The translations under genes and the position numbers were made by a program. Shown piece after piece: positions 35,447-44,895 of a stretch of DNA of 64,000 bases. The notes beneath the pieces were generated by a model. It made no database searches. It saw only the letters and a list, made by a program, of their open reading frames with translations, and was not told the origin of the DNA. The stretch's first letter is position 1, and each line of letters begins with the position of its first letter. The DNA is from Aurantiacibacter gangjinensis (GTDB taxonomy: Bacteria; Pseudomonadota; Alphaproteobacteria; Sphingomonadales; Sphingomonadaceae): the NCBI RefSeq assembly GCF_001886695.1, contig NZ_CP018097.1, positions 1,054,001 through 1,118,000 of the forward strand, read 5' to 3'.

Positions 35447-37621
35447 TTGGCCGGAGCTATCGCACAATCGGCAGACGGTTTCGCCGCGCGGCTGGGAGAG
35501 GCGCTTATTCCCGATGCCCTGACCACGCTGTCTGCCGCCGATGTCGGCCTTTCGCGCACCGACCTGTTCGCGCTGCTAGAAACGCAGATGAGGAGCCGCC
35601 GGCTGGATCTGGAAAGCCGCAAGCTCGCTGGCGCAGGCAAGACTTTCTATTCCATCGGCAGTTCCGGTCACGAGGGCAATGCGGCAGTGGCGCGCGTCTT
35701 CCGCCGCGACGATATCGCTTTCTTGCATTATCGCAGCGGCGCATTCCTGATCGAGCGAGCGGGCAAGCTGCCGGGCACAACCCCGCTTTGGGATATGGCG
35801 CTGTCTTTCGCGGCATCGTCGGAGGACCCCGTGTCGGGCGGGCGGCACAAGGTCATCGGTTCTGCCCCGCTATGCATCCCGCCGCAGACCAGCACTATTG
35901 CCTCTCACCTCCCAAAAGCGGTGGGTGCGGCATGGTCTATCGGCCTGTCGAAGCACCAGAAGCGCGACGGCCTCTTGCCGCCTGACAGCGTCGCCATTTG
36001 CTCGTTCGGCGATGCGTCCAGCAATCACTCCACCGCGCAGGGTGCGTTCAACGCCGCTGCCTGGACTGCTTATCGCGGTCTGCCGCTACCGCTGGTCTTC
36101 GTATGTGAGGATAACGGGATCGGCATTTCCGTGCCCACACCCGAAAGCTGGGTGCGCGCCAATTTCTCGCAGCGTCCAGGGCTGCATTATATCGGCGGCG
36201 ATGCGCGCGATATTGCCGATGCGATGCGCGCTGCGAGCGAGGCGGAGCGGTTCGCACGCCTCCGGCGTCGCCCGGTTTTCCTGCACCTTCGCACGGTGCG
36301 GCTGATGGGGCACGCCGGGTCGGACGTGGAAATGCAATATCGCAGCCGGGAGGAGATCGAGCGCGAGGCCGACCAAGACCCTCTGTTGCATACCGCGCGG
36401 CATGCACTGGAGGCGGGCGCAACGCTCGACGATATTCGCACGCTCTATTCGCGCATTTCCGGCCAAGTCGCGGCAGTGATGGAGCAGGCGGCGCAGCGAC
36501 CGCGACTTACGACCTCGCAACAGGTCAGCGCCCCCCTTGCGCCCAGACCTGCCAAGCGCAGCCCGGAGCGGCCCGCATCGCCTCCTCCGACCGCCAAACC
36601 GCAGCATATGTCGCGCGCAATTTCGGCAACCTTGGCGCAGGAAATGGAGCGTGACGCGGACATCATCGTGTTCGGCGAGGATGTCGGGCGCAAGGGCGGC
36701 GTCTACGGCGCGACGACGGGCTTGCAGAAGCAGTTCGGCATCTCCCGCGTGTTCGACACCCTGCTGGACGAGCAGACCATTCTCGGCCTGGCCATCGGTG
36801 CAGCGCATAACGGTCACCTGCCAATCCCCGAAATCCAGTTTCTTGCCTATGTCCACAACGCAGAGGACCAGATCCGCGGCGAAGCGGCGACGCTCAGCTT
36901 CTTCTCGGATGCGCAATATGCCAATCCGATGGTTATCCGGATTGCCGGGCTCGCTTACCAGAAGGGCTTTGGTGGGCATTTCCACAATGACAACGCGATC
37001 GGTGTCTTCCGTGACATTCCCGGCATAGTGCTGGCGTGCCCATCCAGCGCAGCCGAAGCCGTATTGCTGCTTCGCGAAGCCATCCGGTTGGCGCGCGAGG
37101 AGAAGCGCGTGGTGATCTTCCTTGAGCCGATTGCGCTCTACAATGTGAAGGATCTGTATCAAGAGGGTGATGGCAAGATGCTGGCCGATCTTTCGGGCGA
37201 CGAAGAGCCGGCCCGTTTCGGAGAGGTCGTGGTTCACCCGGCTGCGCGCGAGCGCGACCTGACCATCCTCACCTATGGCAACGGCACCTATTTCGCGCGG
37301 CGCTGCCAAAAGCGGCTTGCCGAAAATGACGTGGCCGTTGACGTCATCGACCTGCGCTGGCTGGTGCCGCTGCCAGTCGAAGACATGCTGGCCAGGCTGG
37401 ACAGGAGCAAGCCGATCCTGATCGTCGACGAATGCCGCAAAAGCGGCTCGCCCAGCGAGGAGATTATCACGCACCTTGTTGAAGCGGGCATCGATGCGCC
37501 GATCCGGCGCATTACAGGTGACGACTGTTTCATTCCGCTCGGTCCGGCGGCCAATGCCGTGCTGTTGCAGGAGGGCGACATCATGGCCGCTGCGCTCGAC
37601 CTTGCAGGGAAGGGGCGCTGA
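35447..37621 (+). CDS. Fused alpha/beta 2-oxoacid dehydrogenase E1 (thiamine-dependent)
   Basis: This 724-residue protein joins both E1 subunits of a branched-chain or pyruvate-type dehydrogenase. The alpha part (about 40-345) has the ThDP motif FGDASSNHS...CEDNG (188-224) and FLHLRTVRLMGHAGSD. A Pro-rich linker (351-390) leads to the beta part (about 390-724) with IVFGEDVGRKGGVYGAT, LDEQTILGLAIGAA and LRWLVPLP. It starts at TTG after AAGGGAAGGA. No E2 or E3 gene is near, so it either works with components encoded elsewhere or alone. The next gene, a FabD-like acyltransferase, starts two bases after its stop, which suggests that an acyl product is handed on. Confidence 0.88.
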   Translation: MAGAIAQSADGFAARLGEALIPDALTTLSAADVGLSRTDLFALLETQMRSRRLDLESRKLAGAGKTFYSIGSSGHEGNAAVARVFRRDDIAFLHYRSGAFLIERAGKLPGTTPLWDMALSFAASSEDPVSGGRHKVIGSAPLCIPPQTSTIASHLPKAVGAAWSIGLSKHQKRDGLLPPDSVAICSFGDASSNHSTAQGAFNAAAWTAYRGLPLPLVFVCEDNGIGISVPTPESWVRANFSQRPGLHYIGGDARDIADAMRAASEAERFARLRRRPVFLHLRTVRLMGHAGSDVEMQYRSREEIEREADQDPLLHTARHALEAGATLDDIRTLYSRISGQVAAVMEQAAQRPRLTTSQQVSAPLAPRPAKRSPERPASPPPTAKPQHMSRAISATLAQEMERDADIIVFGEDVGRKGGVYGATTGLQKQFGISRVFDTLLDEQTILGLAIGAAHNGHLPIPEIQFLAYVHNAEDQIRGEAATLSFFSDAQYANPMVIRIAGLAYQKGFGGHFHNDNAIGVFRDIPGIVLACPSSAAEAVLLLREAIRLAREEKRVVIFLEPIALYNVKDLYQEGDGKMLADLSGDEEPARFGEVVVHPAARERDLTILTYGNGTYFARRCQKRLAENDVAVDVIDLRWLVPLPVEDMLARLDRSKPILIVDECRKSGSPSEEIITHLVEAGIDAPIRRITGDDCFIPLGPAANAVLLQEGDIMAAALDLAGKGR

Positions 37622-37623
37622 CC

Positions 37624-38655
37624 TTGGCAAAACGGGAACGCATCGTCGTCATCTTTCCCGGGCGCGGCTCCTACGCTGCCAAGGAACTGGGCTATTTGTC
37701 GCGGCATCACGGTGACAGGCTGGAAATGGTTCGCCGCCTCGACGCGATGCGCGTCGAGGCAGGGGCCACACCGACGCTGGAGCTGGACGGACAGGACCGC
37801 TTCTCGCCCTCGCAGCATCTGCCAGGGCGAAACGCCTCCAACCTCATCTATACGGCCGCACTCTCCGATTTCGCTGCCATCGATCGCGAGCGCTACGAGG
37901 TCGTGGCGGTATGCGGCAATTCGCTAGGCTGGTATCTCTCGCTGGCAGGCGCAGGCGCGCTCTCACTGGAAGACGGCGCGCATCTGGTCGACACGATGGG
38001 CGCGCTGATGGAGGCCGAAGCTGTCGGCGGCCAGCTGCTCTACCCTGTGTCGCACGACGACTGGACGGTCGACGCTGAAGCGCGCGCTGCGACGCTGGCC
38101 ACAGTGGCCGACACGGCGAACGCTTTCCTTTCGATCGACCTCGCCGGGACGCTGGTGCTGGCTGGGGACAAGGCCGCGGTCACCCATCTGCAATCCGCCC
38201 TGCCGCCGGTCGATGGCAATCCGCCAATCCAGCTTCCGAAACACGGCGCGTTCCACACGCCGCTGCTGGAAGATGTCACCAAGATGGCGCAAGATGCGTT
38301 GCCAGCCGCCATGTTTGCCGTGCCGAAGGTGCCGATGGTCGATGGGCGCGGCGTGATCTGGTCGCCCGACAGCACCGATGTGGAAGCGCTATACGACTAC
38401 ACCCTGTTTACCCAGATCGTGGAGACTTACGACTTCGCCAGGTCGGTCGAAGTCGCCTGCAAGGAATTCGCGCCCGACCGCCTGATGCTGATGGGCCCCG
38501 GATCCTCGCTCGGTGCACCCATTGCACAGACGCTGATCCGGCATCGCTGGAACGGCTTGACCTCGCGTGAGGATTTCATGTCGGCGCAGGCTGATGATCC
38601 GTTCCTGATCGCGCTCGGGCGGGGCGAGCAGCGCAGCCTAGGTGTAGGCGATTAG
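37624..38655 (+). CDS. FabD-like acyltransferase (ACP S-malonyltransferase family)
   Basis: This 343-residue protein has the acyltransferase opening IVVIFPGRGSYAAKELGY, the nucleophile elbow CGNSLGWYLSL (Ser100, in place of the usual GHSxG) and a conserved His in HGAFHTPLLEDV (His211). It starts with TTG two bases after the E1 stop, behind GGAAGGGG, so the pair is tightly coupled. It is probably not the housekeeping FabD, which normally sits with fabG and acpP. A role in moving an acyl group between CoA and a carrier, or in making a special acyl donor with the E1 enzyme, is inferred. Confidence 0.78.
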   Translation: MAKRERIVVIFPGRGSYAAKELGYLSRHHGDRLEMVRRLDAMRVEAGATPTLELDGQDRFSPSQHLPGRNASNLIYTAALSDFAAIDRERYEVVAVCGNSLGWYLSLAGAGALSLEDGAHLVDTMGALMEAEAVGGQLLYPVSHDDWTVDAEARAATLATVADTANAFLSIDLAGTLVLAGDKAAVTHLQSALPPVDGNPPIQLPKHGAFHTPLLEDVTKMAQDALPAAMFAVPKVPMVDGRGVIWSPDSTDVEALYDYTLFTQIVETYDFARSVEVACKEFAPDRLMLMGPGSSLGAPIAQTLIRHRWNGLTSREDFMSAQADDPFLIALGRGEQRSLGVGD

Positions 38656-38814
38656 GGACACGTATTACTGTAGGACAGAGCGTTTTGGTGGGGAGGGATC
38701 GGCCTTCGCTGCGCTCCGGCCCTCTTCGCCGCTTTGCGGCTGCGACGCCGAACCTTGAGGGTTCTATGCTCCTCGCATGTCCGCCATCGACCGGACCCTG
38801 AAGGGTCGGGCCGC

Positions 38815-38906
38815 TGGCGGAGACGGAGGGATTCGAACCCTCGATACCCCGATAGAGGTATGGTTCCTTAGCAGGGAACTGGTTTCAGCCACTCACCCAC
38901 GTCTCC
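38815..38906 (-). tRNA. tRNA-Ser (anticodon GCU)
   Basis: On the minus strand the acceptor arm GGAGACG (38906-38900) pairs with CGTCTCC (38825-38819), followed by G and an encoded CCA (38817-38815). The anticodon loop reads CTGCTAA, giving GCU, within the stem GTTCC/GGAAC. A long variable arm (about ATACCTCTATCGGGGTAT) and the T loop GGGTTCGAATCCC fit a class II serine tRNA. Confidence 0.95.
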
Positions 38907-39124
38907 GGACCCAGCGGCAGGAAGCGCGCTATAACGGGGGCGATGCGCCGCTTCAAGGGGCGGTTTCGCCTTTGCCGAGAAAGTGCTTTCCCGCTGCCTT
39001 CCAGAGGGTACCCGGATTCGGTTCGCCGCATTATCGATTCGCCCTGCCGCCTATTCATTGCCGCTTCAGGCGCACAGGACTCTTCTGCGCGCGAAGTCGT
39101 GTGAAATTCGAGGAGGGTGTGGCG

Positions 39125-39952
39125 ATGGCCACTATATCGCTGCGTTCGATCCGGACCGCTGTCTGTGCTGCCGCGTTGCAGGTGCTTGCCATGCTGGCCG
39201 CGCCTGTCGCCGCGCAGGAGATGGAGACGGTCGATCCCGATACGATGATCGATGCCGACTTGCTCGCGCCGCAGGACGAGGACGCTGCGTCGACCACCAT
39301 GCAGGATGCGGACTCCGGAATGGAGCCTAGCTTCGAGGGCGCTTACGATATCGCCGAGCCGGACTCGCGCTACGAGCAGGCGACACCCGTGCTCGACCTG
39401 CCGCCGGAGGGCGAATATACCGACGCGACGGTCGACACCGTGCCAGCCGTTCCGGTGGAACAGGCGCAGACCACCTATCGCGAGGACGATCTCATCGGCG
39501 CTGCCGAAGGCCTGTTCGGCGAAGGCGCGGAGGGGCTGGCGCGTCTGATCCAGGATTTGCTGGAAGACCAGGGCGAACCCAATGGCTACATCGTGGGCCG
39601 CGAGGGTGGAGGCGCTTTCGTGCTGGGCGTGCGTTACGGGTCGGGCACGCTGCACCACGCGGTGGAAGGCAACATGCCCGTCTACTGGACCGGCCCTTCC
39701 ATCGGGCTGGATGCGGGTGCCAATGCCGGAAACACCTTCGTGCTGGTTTACAACCTCTTCGATACCGAAGATTTGTACAGGCGTTTCCCGGCGGGCGAGG
39801 GACAGGCCTATTTCGTGGGCGGCTTCACTGCCAGCTATGTGCGCAGGGGCGATATCGTGCTGATCCCCATCCGCGTGGGCGCGGGCCTGCGCCTTGGCGT
39901 GAATGCCGGTTATATGCGCTTCTCGCGCGAGCAGCGCTGGCTCCCATTCTGA
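39125..39952 (+). CDS. DUF1134 / EipA-like periplasmic protein
   Basis: This 275-residue protein starts at 39125 behind GAGGAGGG, which fits better than longer versions that would run through the tRNA. A signal peptide (about 1-31) ends AAPVAAQE. An acidic low-complexity stretch (about 32-120) is followed by a compact domain of 150 residues with YIVGREGGGAFVLGVRYG and GASVGLDAG-like glycines near IGLDAGANAGNTF, matching DUF1134. EipA of Brucella is known as a periplasmic beta-barrel protein needed for envelope integrity. Role here is inferred by family. Confidence 0.85.
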   Translation: MATISLRSIRTAVCAAALQVLAMLAAPVAAQEMETVDPDTMIDADLLAPQDEDAASTTMQDADSGMEPSFEGAYDIAEPDSRYEQATPVLDLPPEGEYTDATVDTVPAVPVEQAQTTYREDDLIGAAEGLFGEGAEGLARLIQDLLEDQGEPNGYIVGREGGGAFVLGVRYGSGTLHHAVEGNMPVYWTGPSIGLDAGANAGNTFVLVYNLFDTEDLYRRFPAGEGQAYFVGGFTASYVRRGDIVLIPIRVGAGLRLGVNAGYMRFSREQRWLPF

Positions 39953-40018
39953 CCGCTTGCGATCCGCTGGCCGCAAGTCCCACTTGAACGCGGTTCGCCG
40001 CGCGGGCATGGAGCGGCC

Positions 40019-41194
40019 ATGCTCGACCAACTCACACAGCAGCCCGCCGACGCGCTTCTTGCGATCATCAAGCTTTTCAATGCCGATGCGCGCCAGGACA
40101 AGATCGACCTCGGTGTTGGCGTGTATCGCACTGCCGATGGCGCCACACCGGTCTTCCGCGCGATAAAGGCTGCCGAAAAGCGCCTGTGGGAGACGCAGGA
40201 CAGCAAAGGCTATCTTGGCCTCGTCGGCGATGAAGGCTTCGTCACGAGGCTGATGCCCTACGTCTTCGGCGCAGACCATCCTGCCGATGGCCGTATCGCC
40301 GGGATGCAGACGCCCGGAGGAACAGGCGCGGTGCGCCTCGGCGCGGCCATCGCCAAAGCGGCGGGCGCGACGCGGATGCTGATCGGCACGCCAAGCTGGC
40401 CCAACCATGCGCAGATCCTGGGCGATCTCGACCTTGAGATGGTCGGTTTCAACCATGCCAATACCGATGGCAGCGCGGATATGGACGCTATCCGCTCTGC
40501 GCTGCGCAGCGCAAACGCGGGCGATGCGATCCTGCTGCATGGCTGCTGCCACAACCCTACGGGCGTGGATTACACACCAGCCGAGTGGGACGAGATCGCT
40601 GCCCTGATCGCACAACGCGGTGTGCTGCCGCTGGTCGATGTCGCCTATCAGGGTCTTGGCAATGGCATGGCCGAAGACCGCCTCGGCTTGAAAGCGGTGA
40701 TGGCGCATTGCGACGAGGTGCTGGTCGCCTATAGCTGCGACAAGAACTTCGGCGTCTATCGCGACCGCGTTGGTGCCTTCTATGTGGTCGGCAAGAACGC
40801 CGATGACACGAACCGCGCCATGTCCAACGCCTTCGCGCTCGCTCGCGCCAGCTGGTCCATGCCGCCCGACCATGGCGGCGCGGCCATCCGCATCATCCTG
40901 GAGGACGAGGCGCTGACGGCAGACTGGCTCGCCGAGGTCGAGGAGATGCGCGACCGCATCAATGCCGTGCGCGCGAAATTGGCCGAAGCCGTCAAAGCAG
41001 GCAGCGTCGACCTGACGCCGCTTGCCCGTCAGAACGGGATGTTCGCCACGCTGCCAGTGTCGCCCGAACAGGTAAAACAGCTGCGCGAAGAGCATGGCGT
41101 TTATATGGCGGGGTCGGGCCGCATCAACGTGGCTGGCCTCACCACGAACAATATCCCCAAATTCATCCATGCGCTTGCCGATGTGACTGGCTGA
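40019..41194 (+). CDS. Aromatic amino acid / aspartate aminotransferase (class I, TyrB/AspC type)
   Basis: This 391-residue PLP enzyme has the AspC/TyrB-type opening PADALLAIIKLFNADARQDKIDLGVGVY, HGCCHNPTGVDYTPAEW and the Schiff-base Lys242 in SCDKNFGVYRDRVGA. The Arg pair expected for the substrate carboxylate is present in GSGRINVAGL. It exchanges amino groups between aspartate, glutamate and aromatic amino acids. It is a single gene between eipA-like and a convergent hypothetical gene. Confidence 0.93.
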   Translation: MLDQLTQQPADALLAIIKLFNADARQDKIDLGVGVYRTADGATPVFRAIKAAEKRLWETQDSKGYLGLVGDEGFVTRLMPYVFGADHPADGRIAGMQTPGGTGAVRLGAAIAKAAGATRMLIGTPSWPNHAQILGDLDLEMVGFNHANTDGSADMDAIRSALRSANAGDAILLHGCCHNPTGVDYTPAEWDEIAALIAQRGVLPLVDVAYQGLGNGMAEDRLGLKAVMAHCDEVLVAYSCDKNFGVYRDRVGAFYVVGKNADDTNRAMSNAFALARASWSMPPDHGGAAIRIILEDEALTADWLAEVEEMRDRINAVRAKLAEAVKAGSVDLTPLARQNGMFATLPVSPEQVKQLREEHGVYMAGSGRINVAGLTTNNIPKFIHALADVTG

Positions 41195-41244
41195 TTGCGG
41201 CCCAACCTGGAGCGCCAAAGCGGCGTTTTGAAAAAAGGCGCCGC

Positions 41245-41706
41245 TCATGCCGGGTGGCCCTCCTCGGGTCGTCTGCTCGCATATCTGTCGATCCGCGAAA
41301 GCAGCTGCAAGAGCGCGGAATTGTCGGCTTTTCGGCGGATGGCGCACACCTTCCCGCGAAAGATAAGTGGGGCTACGAAGCCACTATCGACGCGGCTGGC
41401 GAGCTGCCGATCCGTAACCTTCCATCCAGAGTAGGGCGGATGCTCCGGCGCAGGCAGGTGGCTCGGCGTCAGCACGACATCCCACGCCCACGCAAAGCCT
41501 GACGCACGCGGATCGCGCCGTAGGCGATAGGCCGCCATCCGGCTCATCCCCACTGCCCGCGCTGCTGCGGCAGCGCATCCTGTCAGGTAAAGATGGCCGA
41601 GAAACGCCGCCTGCCGCGCCGCCGTCCATCCGTCACGGCGTGCACGCAGCACGGCAGGATGGAAGAAGGGCGGACGGCGACGTTTGGCGGCGCGGTGCTG
41701 GGGCAT
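41245..41706 (-). CDS. Small basic protein with HTH-like segment
   Basis: This 153-residue protein has an Arg-rich N-terminus and a helix-turn-helix-like stretch YLTGCAAAAARAVGMSRMAA followed by YRLRRDPRASGFAWAW. The segment WTAARQAAFLGHL before it is reminiscent of small DNA-binding proteins and terminase small-subunit-like proteins, but no phage gene is nearby. It converges with the aminotransferase gene, leaving a 50-base gap. Function unknown. Confidence 0.6.
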   Translation of the reverse strand: MPQHRAAKRRRPPFFHPAVLRARRDGWTAARQAAFLGHLYLTGCAAAAARAVGMSRMAAYRLRRDPRASGFAWAWDVVLTPSHLPAPEHPPYSGWKVTDRQLASRVDSGFVAPLIFRGKVCAIRRKADNSALLQLLSRIDRYASRRPEEGHPA

Positions 41707-41816
41707 GGCGCACCGCTATGCACAGGCGCTTCCTGTAGGACAGATGCATGCCGAGATGATCGATGCGGTTCACGGGTGTAAGGCCCCATTCGCTCGAGTC
41801 CTGAGCCGATCAGACG

Positions 41817-43130
41817 CTAAAGCTGACGCTCGAACCAGCTTGCCACTTCGCTGCCTTCGCGGGCGCTAAGTGTCGCCATGAAGGTGGCGAGCTCGCTGAC
41901 GTCTTCGGCATGCGCTTCAATAAGCAGAGCATCCATCGCCTCAGTCCCGATGCGGCGCTGGAGCGCCCACAGGACGAGAGGCCCGCGAAAATAGAGCAGC
42001 GTCTCGCGACCCTCGAAATCTCCTTCGTCGAGGATGGAGCCATCGATCGATTCGGAAATCCGCGACGCGCGATCCAGCTTGGCCGTCAGCCAGTCGTCTC
42101 CCCAAACAGTCTGACCATATCGCAGCGCCACAAATTCGGCGATGGATTCGGTCATGAACTCGTCAGGCGTTCCAGCCGCGCCGGAAATCCACCAGAAATG
42201 CGCGACTTCATGCGCGATCAGAAAGGCCTGCTCTTCGGCTGAGCCTGTGCCGATCGTGAAATAATCGCCCCCTGTCGCATAGGCCATTTGCGGTCTGGTG
42301 ACTCCCACCTCTTCATTGGCGTGCAGCATCGTCAGTGTGCTTGGCGAGACACGCGGTTCGCCGAGAAGGGCAGTATAGTAACGATATGTGTCACTTGCGC
42401 GGTCCAGCAAGGCTCCCGCCCGCGGTTCGTCGCCCAAGGTATAGAGATCGGCGCGCATGGCGTCAGTGACTTGCCGGGACGTGACCGTGTACGCAGGCGA
42501 GGCAGCGAACGTGATACGACCAAGGATCGGCTTGCCAGGATCGACGATCCACCGCCCTTCGCCATCGCGTTCAACCTGTCCCGGGCCGATCACGCGAAAA
42601 TCGTCAGGCACCCGAACAGCAATACGGGATCGCAGCTCGCTTTCATCCCGCCAGAATGGATACCACAAGGTGCCAAGGCTCAGCTCCACCCAGTCTTCGC
42701 TGATCAGGCCGCGGCCCCATTCGATGCTTTCGTCTCGAATGTAACCGGCATAAACAACGTCGATGCTCACGCGCTGCCCAGCCTCGAGCGGCTCGACAAA
42801 GCGTAAGGTGATGCGCTGCGTGTTCGGCATTTCGTACGTGCCGAGCATAATTCCACTTTCCTGCTCGATGCTCGCGGGCACATTCGGCTCGAAGCGTTCT
42901 ATGAGCACACCGTCATTCAGCATGAAGGCTGCTTCGGCGGCCGGAGCGTCGGCCACAATCTCTATCGTGCCGCGAACCGCGATGTGCTTTGATGCAGGAG
43001 TGACGTCGACTTCGAGGTTGTAGATGTTGGCCGTTTCACCGGGCTGGGGGGCAAGCCGGGGTGTGTCGGTCTGCGTTGCCGAACACGCCGCGAGCGTTAC
43101 AAGAGCGAGCGCGCCGAAAAGCGATTTCAT
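41817..43130 (-). CDS. M1-like metallopeptidase lipoprotein
   Basis: This 437-residue protein starts with a lipoprotein signal (MKSLFGALALVTLAAC, Cys16). A beta-sandwich N-terminal domain (about 35-215) with LEVDVTPASKHIAVRGTIEI resembles the M1 aminopeptidase N-domain, and the zinc site is LIAHEVAHFWW (HEVAH at 307-311) with Glu328 in MTESIAEF. The spacing from HExxH to the third ligand is two residues shorter than the classical M1 spacing, and a clear GAMEN motif is missing, so substrate and even peptidase activity are unsure. It is probably periplasmic. Confidence 0.78.
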   Translation of the reverse strand: MKSLFGALALVTLAACSATQTDTPRLAPQPGETANIYNLEVDVTPASKHIAVRGTIEIVADAPAAEAAFMLNDGVLIERFEPNVPASIEQESGIMLGTYEMPNTQRITLRFVEPLEAGQRVSIDVVYAGYIRDESIEWGRGLISEDWVELSLGTLWYPFWRDESELRSRIAVRVPDDFRVIGPGQVERDGEGRWIVDPGKPILGRITFAASPAYTVTSRQVTDAMRADLYTLGDEPRAGALLDRASDTYRYYTALLGEPRVSPSTLTMLHANEEVGVTRPQMAYATGGDYFTIGTGSAEEQAFLIAHEVAHFWWISGAAGTPDEFMTESIAEFVALRYGQTVWGDDWLTAKLDRASRISESIDGSILDEGDFEGRETLLYFRGPLVLWALQRRIGTEAMDALLIEAHAEDVSELATFMATLSAREGSEVASWFERQL

Positions 43131-43258
43131 GATCGTCTCCTACATTGGCTCGGCAGCCAAACCTCGTCGACGCAAAGCCTATCGCTGCGCCGCGCACGCG
43201 CAACCGCCAGCTTCACCGTATCGACGAAAATGCCGTATCAATCGATAAACGCCGCCTG

Positions 43259-43879
43259 TTAGCTGGCGCGCAGAGCCTGCATCCGGTGCAAATACCGCGC
43301 GATGGTGTCGACTTCGAGATTGAGCTCGTCGCCTTCGCCGAGCTGGCCCAAGGTCGTTACCTGCGCCGTGTGAGGAATGATGTTGAGGCCGAAAAGCACC
43401 TCCCCATCAGGCTGGTCTTCAACCGAATTCACCGTCAGCGACACGCCATTGACCGTGATGGATCCCTTGGCGGCGATAAAGGGGGCGAGCTCTGCTGGCG
43501 CGGCGATGGTGAGGCGGGTGGAATCGCCCTCCGCTTCGCTCTTGGCGATGGTGCCGACGGCATCGACATGGCCGGTCACGATATGACCGCCGAGCTCGTC
43601 TCCCAGCCGCAGCGATGGTTCGAGATTGAGGTGCGCGCCTTCTTCCCACATCCGCGCGGCGGTGCGCGATGTTGTTTCGGCGGAGACATCGACGGTGAAA
43701 TGCGCCTCGCCCTTGCTGCCGCCGCGATCCACTACGGTAAGGCATACGCCCGAACAGGCGATGGATGCCCCGATATCGATGGTCGCGGGGTCGAGCGGCC
43801 CGGTGATGGTCAGCCGCAAATCGCCGCGCTGCTCAACCCTGGCGACGGAGCCGATGGCGGTGACGATGCCTGTGAACAT
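43259..43879 (-). CDS. ribE: Riboflavin synthase, alpha chain
   Basis: This 206-residue enzyme dismutates two lumazines to riboflavin. It shows the internal duplication of the family: MFTGIVTAIGSVARVE opens the first barrel and HIVTGHVDAVGTIAK the second, with SIACSGVCLTVVD and GSITVNGVSLTVN as matching sites. The start immediately follows the ribD stop with no gap, so the genes are co-translated. Confidence 0.96.
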   Translation of the reverse strand: MFTGIVTAIGSVARVEQRGDLRLTITGPLDPATIDIGASIACSGVCLTVVDRGGSKGEAHFTVDVSAETTSRTAARMWEEGAHLNLEPSLRLGDELGGHIVTGHVDAVGTIAKSEAEGDSTRLTIAAPAELAPFIAAKGSITVNGVSLTVNSVEDQPDGEVLFGLNIIPHTAQVTTLGQLGEGDELNLEVDTIARYLHRMQALRAS

Positions 43880-44890
43880 TCAACTGTCTCCCATGCCCGG
43901 CCGTTCGAGCGCAGCGGGGCGATAGACTTCCAGCGTGTCGCTGCCAAGCATGCGGCGGTCTTCAAGCGCGAAGCCGCCGGCGAAGGCGGCATCCAGCGTA
44001 TGGCGACCGGCATCGCCTATGGCGCGCAAGCCATCGCCCAGAAGGATCGGCGCGCGGTAGATGAGCATGCGGTCCACCAGTCCGGCGGCGAGAAAGGCGG
44101 ATGCGGTTTGCTCGCCGCCTTCCACCATCAGGTAGCGCACGCCCTCCAGCGCGGCGATCTCCTGCGGGGAGCGGATCGCCGTCCAGCCTTCGGGCACGTC
44201 GCCGGACGTGAGTGCTACGCGGCGGGGAGACCGCTCTTCGAGGCCGTCCAAGCGCACGTCGAGGCGCGGATTGTCGGCACGCAGCGTGCCGCCGCCAACG
44301 AGGATCGCATCGGCGCGCGCACGTTCGCGGTGGGTATGTGCCCGGGCAGCCGGACCGGTGATCCACTGGCTCTCGCCCGATGCGGCGGCGATGCAGCCAT
44401 CGAGCGACATGGCGAGTTTCAGCGTGACATGCGGGCGGCCTTGCGAAAGGTGCACCTCGTGTCCGGCAAGCCCCAGCATGTGCGCCGGCCAGCCGAGGAT
44501 ACGGGTGTCGATCCCGGCATCGCGCAGCTTGCCCGCGCCGAGCGTGGCGGTGCGCGGGTCGGGATCGCACATGCCGATGACCGCGCGGGCCAATCCGGCC
44601 CCGGCAGTCAGATCGGCACAGGCAGGCCCGCGCTGCGACCGGTGCGCGCAGGGTTCGAGCGTGACATAGAGCGTAGCCCCGCACGCGGCCTCGCCGGCCT
44701 GCGCAAGCGCAACGGCTTCCGCATGCGGACGACCGCCCGCCTGCGTCCAGCCGCGACCAATGACCACGCCGTTTTTCACGATGATCGCGCCGACACCGGG
44801 GTTGGGACTGGCAAGCGGACGCGCTCTCTCCGACAGCGCGGCGGCGGCGGCCATCCAGCGCGCGTCATCCGGCGCGGAACCGTCAGCCAT
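43880..44890 (-). CDS. ribD: Bifunctional riboflavin deaminase/reductase
   Basis: This 336-residue protein has an N-terminal deaminase domain with the zinc motif HAEAVAL (His56) and EPCAHRSQRGPAC (Cys81, Cys91; one residue longer between the cysteines than in E. coli). The C-terminal reductase domain has LKLAMSLDGCIAAASGESQWITG (by position 155-177) and VEGGEQTASAFL. It catalyses two early steps of riboflavin synthesis. The ATG at 44890 is preferred to 44917 because the latter overlaps the previous gene. At 336 residues it is slightly short for the family. Confidence 0.94.
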   Translation of the reverse strand: MADGSAPDDARWMAAAAALSERARPLASPNPGVGAIIVKNGVVIGRGWTQAGGRPHAEAVALAQAGEAACGATLYVTLEPCAHRSQRGPACADLTAGAGLARAVIGMCDPDPRTATLGAGKLRDAGIDTRILGWPAHMLGLAGHEVHLSQGRPHVTLKLAMSLDGCIAAASGESQWITGPAARAHTHRERARADAILVGGGTLRADNPRLDVRLDGLEERSPRRVALTSGDVPEGWTAIRSPQEIAALEGVRYLMVEGGEQTASAFLAAGLVDRMLIYRAPILLGDGLRAIGDAGRHTLDAAFAGGFALEDRRMLGSDTLEVYRPAALERPGMGDS

Positions 44891-44895
44891 GCCGA

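Noticed and set aside
38885-41347. An 820-codon open frame on the minus strand.
   Set aside because: It runs antisense through the tRNA-Ser region, the EipA-like gene and the aminotransferase gene, all well supported; its protein is His/Arg/Gly-rich without any family feature, as expected from GC-rich antisense frames.
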